NCBI RefSeq assembly: GCF_013408655.1
Contig: NZ_JACCBP010000001.1
Coordinates: 1,860,001 to 1,924,000, forward strand
Length of the DNA: 64,000 nucleotides
Source: Pigmentiphaga litoralis
GTDB taxonomy: Bacteria; Pseudomonadota; Gammaproteobacteria; Burkholderiales; Burkholderiaceae_B
Reading direction: 5' to 3'
The position numbers and the translations under genes are program-made. Below are positions 8,260 to 16,836 of the stretch, one piece after another (the stretch's first letter is position 1; each line of letters opens with the position of its first letter). The notes beneath the pieces are model-generated. The model did no database searches. It saw only the letters and a program-made list of their open reading frames with translations, and was not told the DNA's origin.

Positions 8260-11200
8260 ATGCCTTCTTCCGCCCCCCTGTCCATTTCCCTGGGCCACTA
8301 CGACCCCGCGCTGGTTGCCCTGTCGGTGCTGCTGGCGATTTTCGCGGCGTGGACCGCGCTGCTCAATGCCGGGTCGATCGAACGTTCGCGCGAGGCGGGC
8401 ACCCGCGCACTGGGTTTCGCTGGCGGCAGCATCGCACTGGGCGGCGGCATCTGGGCCATGCATTTCGTGGGCATGCTGGCCTCGCACGCCGGCAGCGGCG
8501 CCACGTATTCCGCGTCGGTGACGGTCGCTTCCCTGCTGCCCGGCCTGGTGGCCGCCAGCGCGGCCATGGCCATCGTCCACACCCAGGCTCCCGGCACGTT
8601 CCGGCTGTTGCTGGGCGGCGCCGTCTTCGGGCTGGGCATCGCGGGCATGCACTACACCGGCATGTCGGCCATGCAGGTCGCGGGCAAGGTGCACTATCAC
8701 GCAGGCATGGTGGCGCTGTCGATCGGGGTCGCGGTGTTGCTCGCGACGCTGGCCCTGGGGATCCCCTGCCGGCTGCGGCGGGCGGGCCGGATTCCGACCG
8801 GCCTGCCCCGCCTGGCCAGCGCCGTCGCCATGGGGCTCGCGGTGTCGGCCACCCATTACCTGGGCATGGCGGCCGCACGCATGGATATGCCGGCGCACGC
8901 CAGCGTTGCCGACGGCCCGTCCAACGCCGCCTTCCTGGCGGTGGCGGTCGCGCTGGCCACCCTGGCGTTCACGTCGCTGGTCATCGCCATCAACGGCTTT
9001 CTGCGCTATCGCGAACTGTTCACCGAACTGCGCGACAACGAAGCCCGCCAGCGCGCCCTTCTCGATACCGCCATCGACGGCGTCATCACGATTGCGGCCG
9101 ACGGCACGATCAGTGCGTTCAACCCGTCGGCCGAACGGCTGTTCCTGTGGACGCGCGACGAGATCCTGGGCCAGCCCGCCGAACGCCTGATCGCCGGACC
9201 CTACCGCGCCAAATTGGCCGACTACCTGGCGCGCACGCTGCGCGGGCGCACGACCGATGGCGTCAATGGCCGCGAAGTCATGGCCGAGCGCAAGGACGGA
9301 TCGCGCCTGCCGATCCGGCTGGCCATCGGCCACACCCATGTCGGCGGCCGTGATCTGTTCGTGGCGTTCGTGACGGACATTTCCGCCCGCAAGGACATCG
9401 AACGCGCGCTGCGGTCCAGCGAACAGCAATTCCGGTCCCTGATCGGCAATCTTCCTGGTATTGCCTATCGCAGCCTGGTCACCCCCGGCTACCCGATGGT
9501 GTTCATCAGCGAAAGCGTGGAACGGTTGACGGGCTACGCCGCGGCCGATTTCCTGGCGACCCCGCCGCGCGTGCTGTTCGGCGACCTGATCCACCCCGAC
9601 GACACGGCGCATGTCGATGCCGAAGTCACGCGCGCCCTGGTCGACGGGCAGCCCTTCCAGGTCGAATACCGCCTGCGGCACCGCAATGGCGAATGGCGCT
9701 GGATGTGGGAAAACGGCAGCGCCGTGCCAGACGACGGCCCGGGCGCGCCGCGGCGGCTCGATGGCGTCATTCTCGACATCACGGCGCGCAAGGCGGCCGA
9801 TATCGACGTGCACCGCTTCCGTGCGATCGTGGCGTCGTCCGAAGACGCCATCATCAGCAAGGACCTGAACGGTGTCATCACCACCTGGAACCGCGGCGCG
9901 CAATTGCTGTTCGGATTCAGGGCCGACGAAGTCATCGGCCAGTCGATGCAGATCCTGTTTCCGCCCGACCGGCTGGATGAAGAGCCCCTGATCCTGGCCC
10001 GCCTTGCGCGCGGTGAACGGGTCCACCATTTCGAGACGGTGCGCCGCACCAAGGACGGCGACCTGATCGACGTGTCGGCCACCATCTCGCCGATTCTGGA
10101 CGAGCGCAATCGCGTCATCGGCGCTTCCCAGATCTCGCGCGACATCAGCGAGCGCAAACGCATGGAAGCCGCCCTGCGCGACGCGAAGGAACACGCCGAA
10201 CTGGCCGCCGCGGCGCGCACCGCCTTCCTGGCCAATATGAGCCACGAGATCCGCACCCCCATGAACGCGGTGCTGGGCTTTACCGACGTGCTGCTGCAGG
10301 GCCGCCTGGACGACGAACAGCGGCGCCACCTGGACACGGTGCGCAGTTCGGCGCGGTCGCTGCTGCGGCTGCTGAACGAGATCCTGGATACGGCCAAACT
10401 CGACCGCGGCCTGGTGGATCTGGAAACGAACGAATTCAATCTGCTCAGCCTGATCGACGAGCTGTCGTCGACCATGGGCGCGTCGGCGCGCGACAAGGGC
10501 CTGTCGCTGCACATCCGGTATGACGACGGCCTGCCTGGCGTCTTCCTGGGCGATGAACTTCGCGTGCGGCAGGTGCTGACCAATCTGCTGGGCAACGCAA
10601 TCAAGTTCACGGCCAAGGGCAGCGTCACGCTGTCGGTGGAAGCCGAAGGCGACCTGCTGCACTTTCAGGTCGCGGACACCGGCATCGGCATTCCCACGCA
10701 TCGCCTGGCCGCCATTTTCGATCCCTTCACACAAGCCGATGCATCGATGAGCCGGCGCTTTGGCGGCACGGGGCTGGGCACGACGATCAGCAAGCAGCTG
10801 GTCGAGCTGATGGGCGGCCGCATCTCGGTCGACAGCACGGTGGATGTCGGCAGCACCTTCCATGTGTGGCTGCCGCTGGCGGCGGTGGACGAGGCGCCCG
10901 CTGCCTGCGATGCGCCCCGCCGCGCCGTTCCGCTGCCGCCCCTGCGCATTCTGCTGGCCGACGACGTGCCCCAGAATCTGGAACTGCTGGCCTTGCTGCT
11001 GGAAGACCAGGGCCATACCGTCGGCACCGCCAGCGACGGCCTGGAAGCCGTCCGGCTCGCCACCCGCGAACGCTTTGACGTGATCCTGATGGACGTCCAG
11101 ATGCCGGGCATGGATGGCCTGGAAGCCACGCGCCGCCTGCGCATCGAACAGGCCCTGGCAAGCGAGCCGGCCACCCCGGTCATTGCCCTGACGGCCAGCG

Positions 11201-11967
11201 TCATGGACGCGGACCGCGACGCCGCGCGCAAGGCGGGCATGGACGGCTTCGCCTCCAAGCCTGTCGATTTCCATGCACTGTCGATGGAGATTGCCCGGCT
11301 GCTGCGCCTGTATCCGGCACGGGCGACTGCCCTGCCCGCGCGCCTGCCCGACCCCGCCGTGCTCGACACGGCCGGCGGCATTGCGCGCTGGACCGGCCAG
11401 GAAGCGTTCTACCGCCGCACGCTGCGCCGCTTCGGCCATGAACAGCACGGCCTCGCGGCTACCCTGACAGACCTGCATCAGCGGCGCGACCGCCCCGGCC
11501 TGCGCGCGCTGGCGCACCGCATACGGGGCCTGGCGGCCAACCTGGGGCTGGACCGGCTGGCGGCGTTGCTGCAAGGCGTTGACGAGGCGATCGCCGACGG
11601 CGACGAAGCGCGCGCCAGCGCCTTGCTGGCCGACCTGCCTGCGCAGCTGGATGCCGCCCTGCAGGCCATTCAGGACGCGCTGGGCGACGCCGACCGCACC
11701 CCGCCTGCCGCGCCCGCCCAGCCCGCGACGCCGCTCGACCTGCCGCGCGTGACGGGGCTGGTCAAGACCCTGTCGGCCGGCATGCGGCGCGGCCAGCTCG
11801 ACGCCGCCCACCTGGATGGCCTGATGACCTTGATGGCGGGGCACGTGGACCGTCCGGCGCTGGCGCGGCTGCAATACTTGACCGACAACTTCGACTTTGC
11901 GTCGGCGGCCGCGGAACTGGACGCGCTGCTTGAACGCCTGTCGGCTCCGCACGAGGACGCTTCCTGA
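8260..11967 (+). CDS. Hybrid sensor histidine kinase: MHYT-PAS-PAS-PAS-HisKA-HATPase-REC-HPt
   Basis: This 1235-residue protein is read from the ATG at 8260, where the membrane domain begins; the frame is open 36 codons further upstream. Residues about 10-250 form a seven-helix MHYT sensor with three MHYT-type motifs (MHFVGM at 67, MHYTGM at 130, THYLGM at 198), thought to bind a metal and sense a diatomic gas. Three PAS domains follow (about 260-640), then HisKA with phospho-acceptor His662 in NMSHEIRTPM, and an ATPase domain with NAIKF, DTGIGI and GGTGLGTTIS. The REC domain has phospho-acceptor Asp945 (ILMDVQMPG), followed by a C-terminal HPt domain with His1086 (LAHRIRGLAANLG). All phosphorelay residues are present. 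The stop overlaps the start of the HD-GYP regulator by one base, so that protein is the likely relay target. Confidence 0.93.
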   Translation: MPSSAPLSISLGHYDPALVALSVLLAIFAAWTALLNAGSIERSREAGTRALGFAGGSIALGGGIWAMHFVGMLASHAGSGATYSASVTVASLLPGLVAASAAMAIVHTQAPGTFRLLLGGAVFGLGIAGMHYTGMSAMQVAGKVHYHAGMVALSIGVAVLLATLALGIPCRLRRAGRIPTGLPRLASAVAMGLAVSATHYLGMAAARMDMPAHASVADGPSNAAFLAVAVALATLAFTSLVIAINGFLRYRELFTELRDNEARQRALLDTAIDGVITIAADGTISAFNPSAERLFLWTRDEILGQPAERLIAGPYRAKLADYLARTLRGRTTDGVNGREVMAERKDGSRLPIRLAIGHTHVGGRDLFVAFVTDISARKDIERALRSSEQQFRSLIGNLPGIAYRSLVTPGYPMVFISESVERLTGYAAADFLATPPRVLFGDLIHPDDTAHVDAEVTRALVDGQPFQVEYRLRHRNGEWRWMWENGSAVPDDGPGAPRRLDGVILDITARKAADIDVHRFRAIVASSEDAIISKDLNGVITTWNRGAQLLFGFRADEVIGQSMQILFPPDRLDEEPLILARLARGERVHHFETVRRTKDGDLIDVSATISPILDERNRVIGASQISRDISERKRMEAALRDAKEHAELAAAARTAFLANMSHEIRTPMNAVLGFTDVLLQGRLDDEQRRHLDTVRSSARSLLRLLNEILDTAKLDRGLVDLETNEFNLLSLIDELSSTMGASARDKGLSLHIRYDDGLPGVFLGDELRVRQVLTNLLGNAIKFTAKGSVTLSVEAEGDLLHFQVADTGIGIPTHRLAAIFDPFTQADASMSRRFGGTGLGTTISKQLVELMGGRISVDSTVDVGSTFHVWLPLAAVDEAPAACDAPRRAVPLPPLRILLADDVPQNLELLALLLEDQGHTVGTASDGLEAVRLATRERFDVILMDVQMPGMDGLEATRRLRIEQALASEPATPVIALTASVMDADRDAARKAGMDGFASKPVDFHALSMEIARLLRLYPARATALPARLPDPAVLDTAGGIARWTGQEAFYRRTLRRFGHEQHGLAATLTDLHQRRDRPGLRALAHRIRGLAANLGLDRLAALLQGVDEAIADGDEARASALLADLPAQLDAALQAIQDALGDADRTPPAAPAQPATPLDLPRVTGLVKTLSAGMRRGQLDAAHLDGLMTLMAGHVDRPALARLQYLTDNFDFASAAAELDALLERLSAPHEDAS

Positions 11968-12986
11968 TGCCCGCCCCCGCAAGCCATGCCCCGCTGATCC
12001 TGGCGGTCGACGACGAAGCCACCAATCTGCATCTGCTGCGGCAGATCCTGCAGGCCGACTACCGGCTGGTGTTCGCCAAAGACGGCGTGCGCGCACTGGA
12101 ACTGGCGCAGCAGCAGCGACCGGACCTGATCCTGCTCGACGTGATGATGCCCGGCGTGACCGGCTATGCCGTGTGCCGCCAGCTCAAGGCCCTGCCCGCG
12201 CTGAAAGACGTGCCTGTCATTTTCGTGACCGCGCTGGCCGATGCCGACGACGAACTGGAAGGCTTCGATGCGGGCGCGGTCGACTACATCACCAAGCCGG
12301 TCAGCGCGCCGATCCTGAAAGCCCGCGTGCGCACGCATCTGTCCCTGGTGCAGGTCCAGCAACTGAAGGACACACGCCTGCAGATCGTGCAGCGTCTGGG
12401 CCTGGCCGCCGAATACAAAGACAACGAAACCGGCATGCACGTGATCCGCATGAGCCATTATTCGCGCCTGCTGGCGCTGGCCGCCGGAATGACGCCGCAG
12501 CAGGCCGACGACATTCTGCATGCCGCGCCGATGCATGACGTCGGCAAGATCGGCATTCCGGACGCGATCCTGCAAAAGCCCGGCCCGCTGAATCCCGACG
12601 AACTGAAAGTGATGCGTGACCACGTGCGCATCGGCGGCCAGATCATTGGCGACCATGCCGATGGATTGCTGGCGACGGCCGCGCGCATCGCGCTGACGCA
12701 TCATGAAAAGTGGGACGGCAGCGGCTATCCGGCCGGCTTGCAGGGCGAGGCCATTCCGCTGGAAGGCCGCATTGCGGCGATTGCCGATGTGTTCGATGCG
12801 CTGACTACCGTGCGGCCCTACAAGGCGGCCTGGAGCGAAGCGGATGCAGTGGCGTATCTGGTGGACCAGCGCGGCAGGCACTTCGACCCGGCGCTGGTCG
12901 ACCTGTTCATTGGCTGCCTGGACGACGTGCGGAATGTGATGCGGCAATGGCCGGAGCCGGAGCAGGCGGATAGTGGGGCTGTGTAG
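11967..12986 (+). CDS. Response regulator with HD-GYP c-di-GMP phosphodiesterase output
   Basis: This 339-residue protein has a REC domain (about 8-125) with Asp58 in LILLDVMMPG, the Thr/Lys switch residues (FVTAL, YITKP), and an HD-GYP domain (about 135-325). The metal and signature residues are intact: HDVGKIGIPD (His190-Asp191), HHEKWDGSGYPAGL (HHE 245-247, GYP 253-255) and the ADVFDALTTVRPYK helix. HD-GYP enzymes hydrolyse cyclic di-GMP in the cytoplasm. The ATG is shared with the kinase stop (TGATG), so the two are translationally coupled and the kinase HPt domain probably phosphorylates this receiver. No DNA-binding domain is present. Confidence 0.93.
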   Translation: MPAPASHAPLILAVDDEATNLHLLRQILQADYRLVFAKDGVRALELAQQQRPDLILLDVMMPGVTGYAVCRQLKALPALKDVPVIFVTALADADDELEGFDAGAVDYITKPVSAPILKARVRTHLSLVQVQQLKDTRLQIVQRLGLAAEYKDNETGMHVIRMSHYSRLLALAAGMTPQQADDILHAAPMHDVGKIGIPDAILQKPGPLNPDELKVMRDHVRIGGQIIGDHADGLLATAARIALTHHEKWDGSGYPAGLQGEAIPLEGRIAAIADVFDALTTVRPYKAAWSEADAVAYLVDQRGRHFDPALVDLFIGCLDDVRNVMRQWPEPEQADSGAV

Positions 12987-12990
12987 CGCT

Positions 12991-13092
12991 GCAGGGGTGA
13001 AGTCACTGCACGGGTGAAGTCACTGCACGGGTGAAGTCATTGCAGGGATCAGGTCACTGCAGGGATGAATTCACTGCAACCGTGACGTCATC
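12991..13092. repeat. Six-copy 17-bp tandem repeat
   Basis: Six consecutive 17-base units start at 12991, 13008, 13025, 13042, 13059 and 13076. The second and third copies read GCACGGGTGAAGTCAYT. Copy one differs from copy two by one base and the last three copies diverge progressively. Each of the first three units contains GTGA-NN-TCA, a short inverted repeat. The period is not a multiple of three and the array lies between the stop codons of two convergent signalling genes, so it is non-coding except for the last bases of the HDOD stop. No T tract is attached. Confidence 0.92.
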
Positions 13093-14566
13093 ACAGCGGG
13101 GCAGCAACCCCTGTCGTGGCGTGCCGGAAGAACCGGCCCAGCTCGTTGGCCAGTTCATTCAGCGCCTTCATTTCGTGCGGCAGGATCTTGCGGACTTGGT
13201 CCACCTTGTTCCAGTCGCCGTAGATTAGCGCCACCGGGTGGTTGTCGGCCACGACCGGCAACAGCACAAAGGCTTCGGCGTCAGGCAGAAGGCGTTTGAA
13301 CCACGCCGGAATGTGCGCGCTGAACTTGGGGTCACGCGCGTTTTCGATGAAGATGCCGATCGAATTCGTGATGGCCAGGTGGAACACGTCCACCGAAAAG
13401 GACTCGTCAAAACGCAGGTCGGGCAGCAGGTCGTTCGTATGTGGACCCAGGCCCATCTTGGCTTCGAACACATTGCTGCGCGCATCTCGCACGAACACGA
13501 TCGTGCGCGACAGCCGCAAGCTGGCCAGAACCGTTTCCGACGCCATGCTCAGCACCGGCGCCAGCGCGTTTTCGGAAGGCAGCGACCGCAGGTCACCCAG
13601 CCCATACCGAATGTTCTGTTCGGCGTCGCCTTCGGCCAGCGCCGATTGCATCCGCAGGTCGTCGATTTCCTTGATGAACTGCTGGCTTTCCTGCTCGCGC
13701 TCCATGCCCGTGACGATGTCCATCAGCACCGAAGGCGGCACCGACAGCAGCTTGCCGTATTCCAGGGCCGTGCGTTTCAGGCTTTGCGCCCGCGCCATCG
13801 AATCGGCGCTGGGCAGCGTCATGTCGTGCGACACCTGGGTCGAGAAGCTGGCGATCGCCTGCAGCCACGTCGCGCCCGAAATCGGCACGTCCGGGTCCGC
13901 ATCCGGGTCGGCTTCGAACATCTTCATGCCTTCGCGGATGATCGGCGGCAGGCCCCAGCGTTCGGCCACTTCTTCGCCCAGCTCTTCGAAGCAGATGCCC
14001 AGCACGGCCACGCAGGCCAGTTCTTCGTCGCAGTTTTCACGCGTCGCGTGATCGCGGATCTGGTTCCACTCGTTTTCAAGGTAGAACAGGCACAGCAGCT
14101 TGCCCAGCTGGCGCATCAGCGTGCAGACCACCGCTTCTTCGCTGGCCAGCACATCGCGCGATTCGCTCACCTTGCGGGCGACGTGACTCGCCAGCATGGT
14201 GCGGTTCAGTTCCATCTTGGCTTCGATGCGGCGGGTGCCGGTCTGCTGGAAGTGATCGACCAGCTTCAGGCCCAGCACCACGTGCCCGACCGCTTCCATG
14301 CCCAGCACCATCAGCGCACGGGACACCGTCGTGATGTTGCCGCCAAACGCCATGTACATGGCGGAGTTGGCCAGGCGGATGACGCGTTGCGTCAGGGTGA
14401 AGTCGGACAGCACGACCTGGACAAGGGCAGTGAAATCGTAGTCGTTACCCTGCATCGCGGAGATGGTCGTCCGCAGGGAATTCGACAACAGCGGGAAGTC
14501 GCCGCGCTCATTGATGCGCAGCCACAACTTCCTGATCACTGCGTTCTTGTCTTGGGGATCCGGCAT
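13091..14566 (-). CDS. HDOD-domain signalling protein
   Basis: This protein of about 491 residues begins MPDPQDKNAVIRKLWLRINE at an ATG at 14564-14566; a TTG four codons earlier is possible, and neither has a clear ribosome site. Residues about 15-250 form an HDOD domain (RGDFPLLSNSLRTTISAM, SDFTLTQRVIRLANSAMY, a GGNITTVSRALMVLGMEAVG helix), an HD-superfamily fold that usually lacks catalytic residues. The remainder (about 310-480) looks like a GAF-type sensory domain (MASETVLASLRLSRTIVFVR, FVLLPVVADNHPVALIYGDW). HDOD proteins act as scaffolds in c-di-GMP and stress signalling. Its start lies 31 bases downstream of the EAL gene's stop on the same strand, so both are probably on one transcript. 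Confidence 0.88.
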   Translation of the reverse strand: MPDPQDKNAVIRKLWLRINERGDFPLLSNSLRTTISAMQGNDYDFTALVQVVLSDFTLTQRVIRLANSAMYMAFGGNITTVSRALMVLGMEAVGHVVLGLKLVDHFQQTGTRRIEAKMELNRTMLASHVARKVSESRDVLASEEAVVCTLMRQLGKLLCLFYLENEWNQIRDHATRENCDEELACVAVLGICFEELGEEVAERWGLPPIIREGMKMFEADPDADPDVPISGATWLQAIASFSTQVSHDMTLPSADSMARAQSLKRTALEYGKLLSVPPSVLMDIVTGMEREQESQQFIKEIDDLRMQSALAEGDAEQNIRYGLGDLRSLPSENALAPVLSMASETVLASLRLSRTIVFVRDARSNVFEAKMGLGPHTNDLLPDLRFDESFSVDVFHLAITNSIGIFIENARDPKFSAHIPAWFKRLLPDAEAFVLLPVVADNHPVALIYGDWNKVDQVRKILPHEMKALNELANELGRFFRHATTGVAAPL

Positions 14567-14597
14567 AAGGGACTGCAATTAGATGGACATCTGCATG

Positions 14598-16292
14598 TCA
14601 TTGTTTCTGCGTACGGAGCATGCCTTGCTGGAATTTTTCCGTCAACTCGGCACTGGGCAGCGCTTTGCAAATAAGCCACCCTTGTATGAGGTGACATCCG
14701 CGGGCCGTGAGCATACCAAGTTGTTCCTGTGTTTCCACCCCTTCGGCGACAAGTTGCAATTCGAGCGTCCTGGCCAGGCCCACGACGGCGTCGACGATGG
14801 CCTGATCGTTGCGCGACGTGGGCAGGTCGGTAATGAAACGGCGGTCGATCTTGAGCGTGGCCAGCGGAAAACTCTGCAGGTACGCCAGGCTGGAGTAGCC
14901 GGTGCCAAAGTCGTCCACCGCAAAGCGGATGCCGAGCGCGGTCAGGTCTTCGAGCAGGCCCTTGGCATGCAGCGGATCATGCATCAGCACGCTTTCGGTA
15001 ATTTCCAGCACGATGCGCCGCGGCGAAATGCCGGTCAGCGTCACGGCGTCGCGCACGACCGACGGAAAGCGCGTGTCGCGAAACTGCTGCGCCGACACGT
15101 TCACGCTGGCGTATTCCAGGTAGATGCCCAGGCGATCCCACTGCATCAGCTGCATGCAGGCATTGCGCAGCGCCCAGTCGCCCAGAAAACCGATCAGCCC
15201 GGCGGATTCGGCCAGCGGAATGAACACGCCGGGCGGAACCGCGCCATGCACCGGATGCTGCCAGCGCATCAGCGCTTCGATGCCGACCACACGTTCGTCG
15301 AACGGATCGTAGATCGGCTGGTAGTGCAGTGAAAATTCGCCGTTCCGGATGCCGTTGTGCATGTCGGATTCGAGCTTGAGCGTATCGGTGCGCGCCGGCA
15401 GGCTGTACGGCGCATAGAACGCGAACGAGCTGCCGCCTTCCTTGCGCGCCTGCACGATGGCTTCGTCGGCCAGGCGCAGCAGTTGCCCGTTGTCGTTCGC
15501 GGCGTCGGGAAACACCACCGCGCCGATCTTGATGGACAGCTGGAGGTTCTGGCCGTGATGCGTGTAGGGCTGCAGGATCGCGTCGGAGATGCGGCGCGCG
15601 ACTTCCTGCACGTAGGCCCGGCCCGGAATGTTCCGCAACAGCACCAGGAAGGAATCGCTGTCGCACCGCGCCACGAACTCGCGCGCATGCACCGCGGACT
15701 TCAGGCGCATGGCAATTTCGGCCAGCACCAGGTCGCCCGCTTCGTAGCCAAAGGCCTGGTTCACGCGGTAGTACTCGTCGACGTCGATCAGCAGCAGCGC
15801 GAACTGGGATTCGGTGGCGTTGGCTTCGTGCTTGGCGCGTTCGATCTCGCGGCGCGCCGACGCCAGATTGTCGAGCCCGGTCAGCGCATCGTGGTGCATT
15901 TCGTAGGTCAGGCGTTCTTCCTTGGCCGCCCACGTCGACATGTCCTGCGCGACCACCAGCCATTCGCCCGGCTGCGACACGTCGGGCAGGATCCGCAGTT
16001 CGACCAGCTGCGGGTAGGTCAGCGTCTTGACCAGGTGCAGGGTGCAGCGCTGCATTTCCCGCGTCAGCCGCACCCGTTCCAGCGTGGCGTTCAGGATCGC
16101 CTGTTCGTTGGCCGGCACCAGGTCGGCCAGCGTGACGATCTTGAGGTATTCGCGGTGATACCCGATAAACGCCAGCCCCGGCTCGGACACATAGGTAAAG
16201 CGCCCTCGCGCGTCGATACGCGCAAGGAAATCGATCGCCTGCTCCAGAGCGGCGAGCGGCGGGGAAAGGACGTCTTGCAGATGAGAATGCAT
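14598..16292 (-). CDS. PAS-GGDEF(degenerate)-EAL c-di-GMP phosphodiesterase
   Basis: This 564-residue cytoplasmic protein has an N-terminal PAS domain (about 10-120), a diguanylate-cyclase-like domain (130-295) and an EAL domain (305-560). The cyclase signature is lost: where GGDEF should stand the chain reads CDSDS (residues 210-214), and no RxxD inhibitory site precedes it. The EAL domain keeps its catalytic residues: EAL at 339-341, NVSAQQF, LEITES, DDFGTGYSSL, LKIDRRF and EGVET. The protein should therefore degrade c-di-GMP, with the cyclase fold perhaps binding GTP as an activator, as described for CC3396-type enzymes. It is the first gene of a two-gene unit with the HDOD protein. Confidence 0.92.
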   Translation of the reverse strand: MHSHLQDVLSPPLAALEQAIDFLARIDARGRFTYVSEPGLAFIGYHREYLKIVTLADLVPANEQAILNATLERVRLTREMQRCTLHLVKTLTYPQLVELRILPDVSQPGEWLVVAQDMSTWAAKEERLTYEMHHDALTGLDNLASARREIERAKHEANATESQFALLLIDVDEYYRVNQAFGYEAGDLVLAEIAMRLKSAVHAREFVARCDSDSFLVLLRNIPGRAYVQEVARRISDAILQPYTHHGQNLQLSIKIGAVVFPDAANDNGQLLRLADEAIVQARKEGGSSFAFYAPYSLPARTDTLKLESDMHNGIRNGEFSLHYQPIYDPFDERVVGIEALMRWQHPVHGAVPPGVFIPLAESAGLIGFLGDWALRNACMQLMQWDRLGIYLEYASVNVSAQQFRDTRFPSVVRDAVTLTGISPRRIVLEITESVLMHDPLHAKGLLEDLTALGIRFAVDDFGTGYSSLAYLQSFPLATLKIDRRFITDLPTSRNDQAIVDAVVGLARTLELQLVAEGVETQEQLGMLTARGCHLIQGWLICKALPSAELTEKFQQGMLRTQKQ

Positions 16293-16836
16293 AAGCTACA
16301 GGGCGGCAGGAAGGCTCACGACGAGCTGCCTGCCCGGGGTGAGTCGCAGCGAAGCAAGATCGCCAGTCACACGTATAACGGCAAGGCGCCGATGATATTT
16401 AGCGATTCCCACGCACTGTTACTGTCTGGCCGCCCGACAGCCTCGTCAACGGCTCGCCTGCCGCGAGGTGGGCGCTCAATAACCTGCACCGCGGCGGATC
16501 GGGAGTGCAGCGCGGCAACAACGGCAGATGCGTGAATGGGTAAGTATTCTTACAACTGTGCGAGTGCAAAGTCGGGTCGTTAATCCTCAGGAGCACATCC
16601 TGCCACGCCGTAGGCAACGCCATACGCCTGCTGCAGCAGCATTTCCGGGGCCTTCATGCTGGGTGAATATTCGTGAACATTCACCAAAATGGATGAGCTA
16701 TATAGTTTCCACGTCTCTGGCAGCATGGTCTTTCCGGGCCCTTCCAACGAGATTCGATCGCCCCTAATGGAGTCGTTTTGGCCGTGCACATTTCATCGCT
16801 CACGCTTTCCGCGCCACGCACGTCGGAGTCCTCATC
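16293..16836. other. Long intergenic region, divergent promoters
   Basis: These 544 bases lie between the start codons of the EAL protein and the OmpR-type regulator. No credible gene is seen. Local inverted repeats are GTAAG-tatt-CTTAC at 16540-16553 and GGTGAAT/ATTCACC at 16662-16685, both in AT-richer stretches. The regulator's ribosome site (GGAG, about eight bases before the ATG) lies at the right end. Confidence 0.5.
16662..16685. repeat. Nested inverted and direct repeats, candidate operator
   Basis: GGTGAAT (16662-16668) and ATTCACC (16679-16685) form a perfect 7-bp inverted repeat with ten bases between. The same stretch also holds a 10-bp direct repeat, GTGAATATTC followed directly by GTGAACATTC. 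It sits about 150 bases upstream of the OmpR-family regulator gene, a plausible self-binding site because OmpR-type proteins favour direct repeats of this spacing. Confidence 0.55.

Noticed and set aside
7768..12096. 1442-codon open frame on the minus strand across the hybrid kinase
   Set aside because: It is antisense to a kinase with all expected motifs, joins unrelated parts including the liv receptor leader, and is Arg/Gln/His-rich as expected from high-GC antisense frames.
12991..13092. Possible CRISPR array
   Set aside because: The 17-base units are contiguous without spacers, and no cas gene is present.
16399..16767. Short open frames in the 544-base region before the OmpR regulator
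   Set aside because: They overlap each other on both strands, have no domain or good ribosome site, and look like chance frames.
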